Assembly: GCA_910574455.1 (NCBI GenBank)
Contig: CAJSYZ010000011.1
Coordinates: forward strand, 3,084,941 to 3,148,940
From: Trichaptum fuscoviolaceum
Lineage: Eukaryota > Basidiomycota > Agaricomycetes > Hymenochaetales > Trichaptaceae
Reading direction: 5' to 3'
DNA length: 64,000 nt
Of the stretch, positions 22,162-32,940 are shown in pieces. Numbering within the stretch: the first letter of the stretch is position 1; each line of letters begins with the position of its first letter. Below the pieces are notes generated by a model that saw only the letters and a program-made list of their open reading frames with translations, did no database searches and was not told where the DNA came from. Both the position numbers and the translations under genes were made by a program.

Positions 22162-22426
22162 GATGCAGTTTGGTGAGGCCGCTTGACTGTTGTGCTCGAT
22201 AAAATGAACAGAAATTCACCTCAAAAATATTGTTGACCTTAACCTTAAGCTAGTAAATTATGTAACTTGTTTACTACTACTAATCTTAGTAATAAAAATC
22301 TGATATTGCCACTCCGAATCTCCGATTGAACTGTACTTGTCTGTAACAACGCGTAAACAACGCGTGCTGTGTTTTGTTCAACAGTTACTTCAATTTATAC
22401 CTTCCTCCTTGACCGACAGACATCAC

Positions 22427-22434
22427 TATATAAA
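22427..22434 (+). promoter_or_regulatory. TATA box candidate
   Basis: TATATAAA, about 150 bp before the small ORF at 22584 and in the divergent space upstream of TIM50. It suggests a plus-strand transcript starts near 22460. Confidence 0.45.
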
Positions 22435-22583
22435 GTGCCCTAGCCTCCGCTTCATACGGACGTCAAGCTAGTTGGCTTCTTACATACGAAACGGAAATGA
22501 AGCTCTAGAAGCCGGCCATGTTCGGCTTTCAGGCTCTTCTTACGGTTTCTTCGTACATGCAATCATCTCGATTCTCGACTATC

Positions 22584-22709
22584 ATGAAAGCCTTTGTCTT
22601 TCTTGTGCTTCTCTATCGGTTGGCAAGTGATGTACCCCGATCTGAGTGGACTATCCTGAATGAATGTTCTAGAAACCCCGCTGAGCATGAAGCCGGGCAA
22701 GCACCTTGA
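22584..22709 (+). CDS. Possible small secreted peptide or first exon of a small gene
   Basis: A 41-codon ORF starts MKAFVFLVLLYRLASDVPRS, which looks like a signal peptide, and follows a TATA box. The same frame is open from an upstream ATG at 22518. Possible introns follow (GTAAACG at about 22740, GTGAGTT at about 22791), so this may be only the first exon. There is one Cys and no recognised family. It could equally be chance in an intergenic region. Confidence 0.25.
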   Translation: MKAFVFLVLLYRLASDVPRSEWTILNECSRNPAEHEAGQAP

Positions 22710-24100
22710 AGCATGCTGCCGCATCGGAGCTTTGGTTGGTAAACGTTGTCATGTACTGACCCTCGCACCTGAAAGACGTTCACAATCCTGGTGAGTTGAA
22801 GCAAATCATACCTTATGGATCATCGTATATGCCTAACAATCGACTCTGTATTTGCTGGATAAAAGTTTATATCATCCGGACTCTTTTCGTCTGATATATG
22901 GGCATGACGTATTCTAGGAGATCGACATGACGGCAAGCTTCTCTGGCGACATCCACGGACATTCGAATTTTCTTGATTACTTGCAAAGCAATCGCATGCG
23001 TATCCGTCCCGCACGAACTGAAGGACTAACCATTCTTGCGGCCTACAAATTGTGATGGCGATGGTGCACGATGTTCAAGTCGTGTTTACTTCGATCTCGG
23101 CTTCTTTAACCGGAGACAATTTCTTGTTCTGCCACCTATCAATCCCGTTCGCTAGACAAAGGGCTGCCGTCGCAATTTTTTTCCAAGACACTTAGTCTGC
23201 ATTGATACTACTCGCACACGCTGCAGAACTTGCGGCTTTTGGGGTATCTCGTTTAGCACTAGACATGTGTTGTTGACAATCACTTACGTCTCGTCCTTTC
23301 AGATCAAACTCTCTGAATGCTTATGGGACAAACTCATTTGGATTACCCATTCACCCAAGACAATCGGCTACGCTTTTCTTGACGGAGTGTTCTTCTTTGA
23401 GCCTCGAGGTCTAAGAAGATACGGGATAGGACGACTGGCGTTCCGTGTCTTATCCGCGGTCGTCGCGACTGCACGTCCCCTAATCATTCGAAAGAAGGAC
23501 CGGAGATCCAGGTTGTTCATGCACAGGACAGCGCATCGCCTCGCTATAGTGGGCAGTGGTAAACAAACAAGCCTGCAACAATGATTGTCCGAGGCCCAGT
23601 GAGCCAGAGTTGGGAGCCTCCATGCAACGTTGAAGCGCACGACTGGAAGATCTAATCTCAGGCTGGGATAGCCTTACTGGGTAAGGACGGCCATCGATAA
23701 AAGTGAGTCTGTTCCATGTGTTTCCCACGCCGGGGTCCCTGTCGCTAAAGGCAACGAATCGTACGAGACTGACAGAAAATTGTAAATTGCAGGACAGCCG
23801 CTTGCAAAACTCCGGTTTAGTCATAAATTATTTGCCCTTATTCATTTCATGCGCCTTTGCCGATCATCGGTCGATGAACGTATAAAACCCAGGCCCTTCA
23901 GCCACTTTGTCCCCCAGCGAAGTGCGCTCTATCCTCTCTCAAACCTCTTGTTGTCTTTCGACGCAGTTCTGCAAACCTATCCATCCCACGAGTGTATGTA
24001 CTCGAACCAGCTTAGCAGCCGACATAACCAGCACCGAGGCTCGAAGCACTCCGCCGCCCCAGTCCTGTGTAATTGATACGCATTCGACACCGCAGACATA
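22710..24100. other. Intergenic region and INO1 promoter/5' leader
   Basis: Contains no convincing gene. Small ORFs on both strands lack recognisable domains. A TATA box (TATAAAA, 23881-23887) lies 214 bp before the INO1 start. CATGTG occurs near 23257 and 23714; this E-box-like core resembles the yeast inositol-responsive element, but its role in basidiomycetes is unproven. Confidence 0.5.
23881..23887 (+). promoter_or_regulatory. TATA box of INO1
   Basis: TATAAAA at 23881-23887, followed by a pyrimidine-rich stretch and the INO1 start codon at 24101. Confidence 0.6.
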
Positions 24101-25963
24101 ATGTCTTTGTCAAACGTCTACTCATCTACTGTTTCCTCTGGCCTCAACACGCCCGAGTCGGAGCTCGAGTCTGTCCTACCCGTGCATCCGACGTCGGAGC
24201 GTCGCCCGTACTTGATTGAAGTCGCGTCCGAGAACACATCCTACACGGATGACGCGATCATCTCTAAGTTTCACGACCGCGGCGCGAGCGTTGAGACCCT
24301 CCCTAATGGCCAACTGAAGGTTACGCCGACCGTCAGTTCCTACGAGTTTAAGACGCAGAAGAAGGTGCCCAAGACTGGGTCAGTCACACTTTCCCACTTT
24401 GGTTAATCTTAATTACAGCCAGACTCATTACTTTATCTTATCTAGCCTGCTTATGGTCGGTATTGGAGGCAACAACGGCACCACCCTCTGCGCGACGATC
24501 CTGGCTAACCGCCACAACATCTGCTGGCACACCAAGTCTGGTATCCAGCAACCTAACTATATTGGTTCCTTGCTTCGCGCTTCTACTGTTCGCCTCGGAA
24601 GTAACCCCGAGACGGGCAAGGATGTCCACGTTCCAATTGGTGAAGTCTTACCTATGGTTCACCCGAATGACCTCGTTCTCGGAGGCTGGGACATCTCCGG
24701 CCTTCCTATGGACAAGGCGATGGCGCGTGCTCAAGTCCTCGATTGGGACCTCCAGCGCCAGGTCGCCCCTTATATGGCTGCGCTTGGCTCGCCGATGCCG
24801 TCCATCTACTACCCGGACTACATCGCCGCCAACCAGGAGGCGCGTGCGGACAACGTTATTTCTGGCACAGATAAGCATGCTCATGTCGAGCACATCCGCG
24901 CTGACATCCGTGCGTTCAAGGAGAAGCACGGCCTTGATCAGGTCATCGTGTTCTGGACGGCGAACACCGAGCGCTACAGCGACATCATCCCTGGTGTCAA
25001 TGATACCGCGGACAACCTGCTCACGTCCATCAAGGCTTCGCACGCCGAGGTATCTCCCTCGTCCGTCTTCGCAGTCGCATCCATTCTTGAGGGCGTGCCC
25101 TTCATCAACGGCGCTCCGCAGAACACCTTCGTTCCGGGTGTTATCGAGCTCGCGGAGCAGAAGAAGTCCTTCATCGGCGGTGACGATCTCAAGTCTGGCC
25201 AAACGAAGCTGAAGTCTGTCCTCGCCGAGTTCCTCGTTAACGCGGGTATCAAGCCTCTCTCGATCGCATCTTACAACCATCTCGGTAACAATGATGGTCA
25301 CAACTTGTCGGCCGAGCCTCAGTTCAAGAGCAAGGAAATCAGCAAGAGTAGCGTTGTTGATGATATGGTCGCTAGCAATGCTCTTCTTTTCAAGCCAGCG
25401 GACCCGAACGCGCCTGCGACCAAGAACGGGAAAGCGGCGAAAGGCGAGCACCCGGATCATATCGTCGTTATCAAGTACGTGCCAGCTGTTGGCGACTCCA
25501 AGCGCGCCATTGATGAGTACTACTCCGAAATTTTGTGCGGAGGCCGCTCTACGATCAATATCTTCAATGAGTGCGAGGTAAGATTCCCTCGTTTTCCATT
25601 TGCAATAAGTATTTTCTCATTGGTTCATTAGGATTCACTGCTCGCCACACCCTTGATCTTGGACCTGACCATCCTTGCTGAGCTCCTTACCCGAGTCCAA
25701 TACCGCGATGTCGCGAAGTCTAGCGAGTTCCAGCCCCTTTATCCTGTTCTATCGCTGCTCTCGTTCATGCTTAAGGCTCCTCTTGTCAAGCCCGGTTAGT
25801 CCATGTTCCTTTCTAACCACGTCGCACGATTACTGAATTGTCTCCAGGAACCGATGTTGTGAACAGCCTTAGCAGGCAGAGGAACGGTTTGGAGGCTTTC
25901 TTGAAGGCCTGCATCGGTATTGAGGGGTCTTCTGACCTCATTCTCGACACCAGACTCTGGTAG
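24101..25963 (+). CDS. INO1: Inositol-3-phosphate synthase (myo-inositol-1-phosphate synthase)
   Basis: Model: exons 24101-24378, 24446-25577, 25632-25794 and 25848-25963, 562 residues, introns 53-67 bp. The enzyme converts glucose 6-phosphate to 1D-myo-inositol 3-phosphate with NAD as a catalytic cofactor, the first step of inositol and phosphatidylinositol synthesis, in the cytosol. Visible signatures: the NAD-binding loop [77 protein letters not shown] and the C-terminal TRVQYR. The coding sequence is GC-rich with strongly biased codons, as in highly expressed genes, which explains the long overlapping ORFs in other frames. Length matches the family. Confidence 0.97.
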
Positions 25964-26225
25964 ATTAGACAAAGCTCCCTGTAGATAGTGAGCGACTACT
26001 TTGTGATGTCGTCTCTTTCGAGGCTCTCAACAGCCTACTGTCTAAATCTATGCCGCCAGGGCATTCATTTGCCCCAGAATAGATTGCGTTTACTATGCAA
26101 TACAATGTCATGAATGAAATCGAAGATATATTCAAAAGCGAATTGCAAGGTCCGGGAATAAACATACGCCAAGGACAACATAAGTATGAAGTTAAAGTGT
26201 GTGCGGTGAACGTCAGTTGCTGGGG

Positions 26226-26513
26226 CAGTCTCCTACCCAAACCCTCCCACGGTTCGGAAGAGGCCGATGCCTCAGGGTCATTGTAAAGTTGAGGGGGACC
26301 CTTTTCCTCCCGTTCAGTGGAGTGTCGGCCCTCCGCATTGGCGCAGTTCCCACGGTAAACGATAGTCGGGGGTGGACCCTTACAGCGAGCGGGTCTCGGC
26401 TAAAAAGGTGGCATCAGACCCTCCCTAACGGGAGGATTAAGGGTCCAGCAAACTTTTCACGGACCCTGAGGCTTTAGCCAATCCGCCCGTGGGAGGGTCT
26501 GAGGAGGAGACTG
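26226..26513. mobile_element. 288 bp MITE with long TIRs and 9 bp target duplication
   Basis: The ends CAGTCTCCT... and ...AGGAGACTG are inverted, and inverted similarity extends inward over the ACCCTCCCACGG and GCCTCAGGGTC segments, about 60 bp with gaps. TTGCTGGGG flanks both sides (26217-26225, 26514-26522). A CAGT terminus with an 8-9 bp duplication suggests hAT; 9 bp also fits Mutator. It sits between the INO1 3' end and the stop of the convergent Hsp70-like gene A, 37 bp from that stop. Confidence 0.8.
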
Positions 26514-26549
26514 TTGCTGGGGGGGATTAATTTTCGACTATGAATATAC

Positions 26550-29133
26550 CTAAATGTGTAGCTGATCAACGGCTGGGATCAAATTTTCATCTTTGTCGTT
26601 CATGTTTTCCTCTTCTCTGAAGTCATCTTCAAAGTCAGAGAGCTCAAATGAATCGTATATGAGTTGTGCAGGGCTCCTGTGCAGATAGAGGGTAACCGTC
26701 AGCTAATATCGCAAGCTCGATAGTTAAGATGTTGCACGAACTTCTTCACCACACCCTGAAAAACTCTTCGTAAGTAAAACTTCAAGTACTACGAGGCAAG
26801 GCTCACCTTCTCCATCCAGGATATTTGGGCTTTCACCTCAGGCCCACCAAAGTATATGATGACATCAAACGAATAGTTCCAAAATTTCGAACCGTCCTTG
26901 CGTTTCTGCGGCTTCACGTTCGTCATATTTCGTCTCGCTGAGCTGTCAGCAGTCACGTAGAATAACCTCTTGAACAATCCTGAAACAAATAGGCAGTTTG
27001 TGAAGCCAAGGAATACACAGTAGCCTGACTGTTACCCACTCGGGTCTGTGATCTGATCTGTCCAATCTGGCGGATCACCGAGCCCTCGATAAACAGCTAT
27101 AGCGAAGTTTACAGTCTCATTGGAATTTGGATCTTCCGTGAGAAACTCAATCCTCTTCTTAAACGCCTTCTCTTCGGATACTACAGTGCCCTACGGGATA
27201 GAAACTCGCCGGTGAGTGCTGTGTTTGTAAGTGGTGAATGATTTCCAACAAACCTTTAAAACGACAGGGAAGAACCCGCCTGCGATGACACTCTCGCCTG
27301 ATGCCATTGTCCACATATTCCGCAGTCGACTCTCGTGTTCTGGGTGTCCTGGAATATAGCGTCGGCTACTTATTACACCGTATGTCACCCTTGCAACCCG
27401 TGAAGACACAAAGTGGTCTAGATAAAATGAAACCGAACCATCTGATACTGCCTTCGCGCTTGGAGAAGAGACGCACTCATAATAAGCAATTCTCAGCAGG
27501 CCAAGCAAAATTCATCTCTTTACTCACGTCTGACCATCTGGTGTAGTGACCAAAATGTTATACTTGGCGAGACGTTCGCGGAGCTCGATGATCAAGTAGG
27601 GACTTGCCGAGAACCCCCCAACAAGATAGATTGACTGTGAAAAGGCTTGATTTGTTGTCTTCATACTCTTTTAGCGAACGACTTACAGATATTGGGGTCT
27701 GGGACTCAGTCATGATCTCAGACACTACGTTTAAAATGGCCGTCAGGGAGGACTCAAATAGAGCGGCCACCGCTTCTCTAGAAATCGAGAACATGTCATC
27801 TCAGCGTTTGAATTTGGTAAAGAAACATACCCTGTGAGCTTCAATTTGCCGGAGCGTATTCCATGAGCGAGATCCCTGTCAGTTGTCGATCCGAAAGGTA
27901 CCAAGCAAACATCACTAGCACTTCGAAATGTTTTCTTCGTTGTCTCGTCAAACCGATCTGATATTTGATGTATATGGTCTTCCGTGCCGTAAAATGAACC
28001 CTCCAATTTGCCTGGAAATAAATCAATTGATAAGTTCATTGAATACGGATGCTGCATTACAAACTTCGAATCAGAGCCGTCGCGCGCCGAGTAACGAACG
28101 TTGAGCCCTCAAGTACAGCTTAATGGTAAAAACTTAGTACGAGAAACTGAAGCAACATGGGACTGCTACCTACACCTAGCAGGGGCCACTTCCTCTACCC
28201 TCAAAGGTTTGGTAGCGGTGACTTTATAAGCACTGAAGTCGAGAGTCCCTCCACCCAAATCAGCGATAATGAAACTCTCGTTAGCTTTGTTGACGATCTA
28301 GGGGTGGAAGCAAATGGTTACTACTGAAGACAAACCAGCAATTCATAGCGGGAAACGTACCCCATCTACGAAACCCCCTCGTAAACAGTAATGCAAACTA
28401 GCCTCTCCTTCGGAAACGAAATGTATCCGCGAACGACCCTCGGCAGAGTCTGGAACAAGCTTGGCCATCACAGCACAGTGCCTCAATTTAATCTGCTGGG
28501 GCCCTTCCCATCCATTTGGGTGCGAAATGATGAAGATGGCCGACCGTCGCAGCTCTTGCCAACTGGCGTCCGATGAAACGACGGGATGAGTGTCGCGAAT
28601 GAACAACTCGGCACATAGCATGAGATATTCCATAAGATCCGCAACGACCTGGAGTACACTCTTGTCCAAGGGAAGTGGTGGAAGATGAGCAGTCGTCAAA
28701 TCCGACGGCATCGATTGAGGTCGTAATCGAACTTTAAACCTGCAAACCAATTAATCTTTCACGATTAGCTATCGACAGCCAATTTCCTTTCGGTCGACTT
28801 GCCATTCAGCTTTCATCCAGTTTTCGTCTTCAGCTCTTTCCACGTTCTGGCCCAAAAGCGCTTCCGCCCCTGCTGCGCGTATTCTGCCTTCGAGATCATA
28901 GTAAATTATGGAAGGTACTTTCGTAGTTCCAGCTGCATGCTCCTGTCCGGGATACCTGTGGCAGATGATCTTAGCTTCATTCGGGCACAAAGAACATATA
29001 CTTACCGAGTCACAGTAAAGATCTTGGGAACCTCGCCGGGGTCTAGGAGAGAATACGATATTCCACTGAAAGTTGTCCCGACATCAAATGCAAGGATAAG
29101 TTGGCGACTAGAGCCTCTATAAGGTTTTGACAT
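26550..29133 (-). CDS. Hsp70-like ATPase A (HSPA12-type actin-fold)
   Basis: Model: 13 exons, 29133-29006, 28955-28803, 28739-28361, 28297-28174, 28118-28065, 28011-27831, 27777-27687, 27634-27528, 27458-27254, 27190-27040, 26979-26807, 26755-26742 (14 nt) and 26676-26550; 628 residues. Nucleotide-binding motifs of the Hsp70/actin fold are clear: phosphate-1 LAFDVGTTFSGISYS, phosphate-2 IIADLGGGTLDFSAYKV, adenosine motif YLVGGFSASPYL. There is no classical Hsp70 substrate-binding domain; the C-terminal third resembles HSPA12-like proteins of fungi. Client and role are unknown. Intron 2 (28740-28802) begins GCAAGT, a GC-AG intron. The gene is head-to-head with copy B across 746 bp. Confidence 0.88.
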
Positions 29134-29879
29134 TGCTTGACTGGCAAAGGAGGAAATTAATCATCAACTCTATCGCGACGTGACTCCTTCTTCAACACCC
29201 TTCCAGTATACTAGCACAACTTGCTAAGGTAGGCTGGAAGGAAGCGGTGATGTCAGGATTGCAACTATCGCTTAAGTGCAGAATCTATCGGGTAGTCGCT
29301 GCTGGAAACAGTAGCACGGACGCAAGGACTCAGACCTGTACTTCAACGTCGATGCCCCAGTCCAGAAACCTCCACATGACGGTGTTAATCTTAATTCACA
29401 ATGCAGGTATCATAATGCAGGGGCACAACACCTTGATATGCACCGCCCGCAAACGATCAAATTTTGATGCCGCCGACACGAACATCCGAGAACTTGCAGT
29501 TTCTCAAACCTTGCTTTCCAACTCATCCGTCTTTCTGCTGATGCTTTTTATGAGTTACATAGCATTGTAGAAAATATAACCCGGATGCAAGGGCCATAGG
29601 GAGTCGTGAACACCAGCCTGCCAAGCGCACCTGGCAACAGAAACATGGAATCATTTCAAGTTAGAGCGGAGTTCGAAGTAAATCAGTCTTTCGCGAACCT
29701 TTCCTTTTCCTCCGAGTCTACCATTTACAAGTATCATTAATGAAAGTTCCCATCAATGAACCGGCATCAATCCTTGTCATCCAGTGTGCGGACTTTATAC
29801 TACTTCATCATCTACGTTCGTGCAATGTGCTCTGAGGAATTAGAGCTCTAATCTTGCTTCTTGGAGTACTACTGATAGG
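29134..29879. other. Divergent promoter region of Hsp70-like genes A and B
   Basis: 746 bp between the start codons of A (minus) and B (plus). I saw no repeated heat-shock element (nGAAn arrays) strong enough to call, and no gene. Confidence 0.5.
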
Positions 29880-32442
29880 ATGTCCTCCAACAAGCCGTAT
29901 AAAGGTCCAGCACGACGCTTGGTTCTTGCCTTCGATGTAGGCACCACGTATAGTGGTGTCTCGTACTGTCTTCTTGATCCTGGTGAAATTCCGAAGATCT
30001 GCACTGTCACTCGGTACGCGTCTATATCTACAATGGTCCCAGTATTTCTTAACAAGTCTTGTAAACTCCTATGATAGATATCCAGGACAAGAACATGTAG
30101 CTGGATCAACAAAGATTCCAACCGTTCTCTATTATGACCACGAAGGAACAATTAGGTGTGCCGGTGCTGAGGCACTCCTAGGCCAGAATATTGAGACCGC
30201 TGAGGACGAAGGTTGGTTCAAAGTGGAATGGTAAGTACTGCTTTCGTGATTGAACGAATATAAGCTTGTGACCCGAATCCCCTTTCATCTTTCAGGTTCA
30301 AGGTCAGAATGAGGCCGAATGCGTTACCTCCGGATCTCAAGCTAGCTTACCTCCCACCTCTACCTCCGAATCGCACGCTTATACGCGTCTATGCCGATTT
30401 CTTGGCATACTTGATGACTTGCGCAGAGAAATTCATACGAGACACCCATCCGATTGTCTCTACACCCGAAAGCTGGAGTGATCTACGCCGAACAGCGACC
30501 TTTGTCTTGTCCCATCCGAATGGTTGGGAAGGCCCTCATCAGTCGAAGCTCCGACAAGCCGTCATCATGGCAAGATTTGTCCCTGACTCCGCTGATAGTC
30601 ACTCACGTATCATCTTCGTATCCGAAGGTGAAGCAAGTCTGCACTACTGTCTGCGGGGGGGATTCGTAGAAGGCGTAGGTGTCTCTACCAATTATACCAC
30701 TCTATACCTATGTGAGTTTTGTAGCCCCTTCAGCAGCTGGAGAATAGTAAAGGTGGTTTTATCATCGCCGACTTGGGCGGAGGGACACTCGACTTTAGCG
30801 CTTATAGGATCGGGAACAGCAGGCCGATCCGATTCGAAGAAGCTGCAGCATCTAGATGTGAGAACCATATATCACACAATTGCCATGATCATGACTTACG
30901 TTCTCGCTCAGCGGAATTGGAAGGGTCAACGTTTGTCACTCGCCGTGCGACAGCACTGCTGAAAGGTCTGATGCAGTCCAGCATTCAAGGACAATATTGA
31001 TCCCTTATTAATGCATACAGAGAAACTGAAAGGCTCGAAATATGGATCAGACGAACAAATAAAACAGATCTCTGATCGATTTGACGAAACAACGAAGAAA
31101 ACATTTCGTAGTCCGGAGGACGTCTGTTTAATCGCATTCGGTACCACCATGGACAAGGATGTAGAGTACGGAATTCGTTCCGGAAAGCTCAAGATCTCTG
31201 GGTCAGTCAGATGATCACTAGTGGACCTTGTGACTACTGCTGATGAGGAAATTTAAGGGAGGAAATAGCTTCACTATTCAAACCTTCGATCACTTCAGCC
31301 GTTTCAGCTATAAATGAACAGATAAAAGACGCAAGAATGAAAATCAATGTAAGGCATTCTTCGGACTTATGATACACGATGGTGATTCAATATTTTTCTT
31401 ATTACAGAGTGTCTACCTTGTCGGGGGTTTCGCAGCAAATCCTTATCTTGTAGGACGTCTGCGAGGTTCATTGATACCTTCTGGTGTCTCGGTCACTACA
31501 CCAGATGGACAAACGTATAAGCATCCTTTTATCTTCCATAAAATTTGATGCTTATTATTCTTGACTTTAGCGCCAAAGCCGTTTCTGATGGAGCTATCTC
31601 ATACTATTTAGACCGGTCGGTTTCTGCGCGAATAGCCCGCGTAACATACGGACTACTCTGCAACAGACGATTTGACCCGCGGATCGCGGCTCATCAACGG
31701 AGGATAGCAAGGTCCTGGATTTCGCATTCCGGAGATAGGGTAATCTCAGGCGCTTTCTTTCCGGTCATACAGAGGGTTTGACTCTTTTTCTCTCTTCCTC
31801 GATTCAGCATTCTGAGACTGAAGCTAATGCTAGGGCACCTCAGTTTCGGAAGAGAGGGAATTCCGTCAGAAGATTGAGCATGTTACTACTGATCCGAAGC
31901 TCCTACAGACAATCAAGTTCGATGTGGCAGCATACCGAGGAAACGGTTCCCCTCCAGAGTGGGTAGACGAGGTCAGCGACAAATGTCAGTGCAATTCTGC
32001 TTTTTCCCTTGTCGTAGTTTAAGTCATCTCGGACTTTGTAGCTCTTTTCGCCACTTTTCATGTTCACGCGGAAAACTCGGCAGTGAACCAAGGAGTCAAG
32101 CCGCAAATACGCCCCGACGGCACGAAGTACTGGAGCTACATTTACGAGGTAATCATTCACTTCGGCGGGCCCGAAGTGAAGGCACAGATTGCGTGGTACG
32201 AGAAGGTGCGTTTCCTGTGAATATAGCTTGTTGCATTGTTGAGCATCTGAACTTCATCTAAAGGGCAAAGCAAAGATGTAAGGCCCGACATGATGAATCC
32301 CTGGGTTGTTGAGAAGCTGATTAATGTCGTTAGGGGCCCTGCACAAATCATCCATGATTCACAAGACAATCTCGACGACAGTGCATTGCTGGAGGATGAA
32401 TCTCTCAGTCTCATTCCAGCAATTGATCATTTTCGACTCTAG
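29880..32442 (+). CDS. Hsp70-like ATPase B (HSPA12-type actin-fold)
   Basis: Model: 13 exons, 29880-30013, 30078-30230, 30296-30674, 30734-30857, 30912-30965, 31021-31201, 31258-31348, 31408-31514, 31571-31775, 31834-31984, 32042-32205, 32264-32277 and 32334-32442; 621 residues, every junction in phase and all introns GT-AG (54-65 bp). Motifs: VLAFDVGTTYSGVSYC, IIADLGGGTLDFSAYRI and VYLVGGFAANPYL. It has the same exon plan as A, and most exons have equal length (153, 54, 181, 91, 107, 205, 151 and 14 nt), so it can serve as the reference for the family. It ends in a short acidic tail (SALLEDESLSL). An ATP-driven chaperone-like role is inferred from the fold only. Confidence 0.9.
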
Positions 32443-32940
32443 CTCGAAAACTTGCACTACGTGAGGAAAATGGTCGCGCCGTTTTACGCATGTTTGTATC
32501 TCTTTGGGATTGATTGGCTGTTCTGGTAGGATATCATTGATTTGGACTAATGCAGAGTACTCAAGCTATGCGTTCGCCAGGTCCGTCTCGGACATTCAGT
32601 GATGGTTCTGTAAGGAGATGATGGTCTCCTCTTGATCATATCAAAAAATCATTAGCAACCTTGCTTGCACATGTACTGTGGCGAATCAATTGCCTTCCAA
32701 AGACTTTCATTTCTTAGCTTGTGATCGTCACCGATTGATCTTGAACTGCCTTGTATACTACTATATTTATTGGACCGTTCATTGGCGCAAAACAATCATG
32801 GTAACTTCACCAACTTGGTTCCGGATCTTAATGCTCTAGTTCCATCGTTCATATCATGGCCTCCTCAAGTCACTGAAGACCGAGGCGCGTACTTCTACAA
32901 GTTGAGCGACTCAGCCACATAAAACTGCCATAACCCTTGC
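32443..32940. other. Spacer between Hsp70-like B and C
   Basis: 498 bp, no gene seen; contains the B 3' end and the C promoter. Confidence 0.5.

Noticed and set aside
24463..25460. Long ORFs overlapping INO1 in other frames
   Set aside because: INO1 is identified with certainty and the overlapping frames give Arg-rich nonsense.
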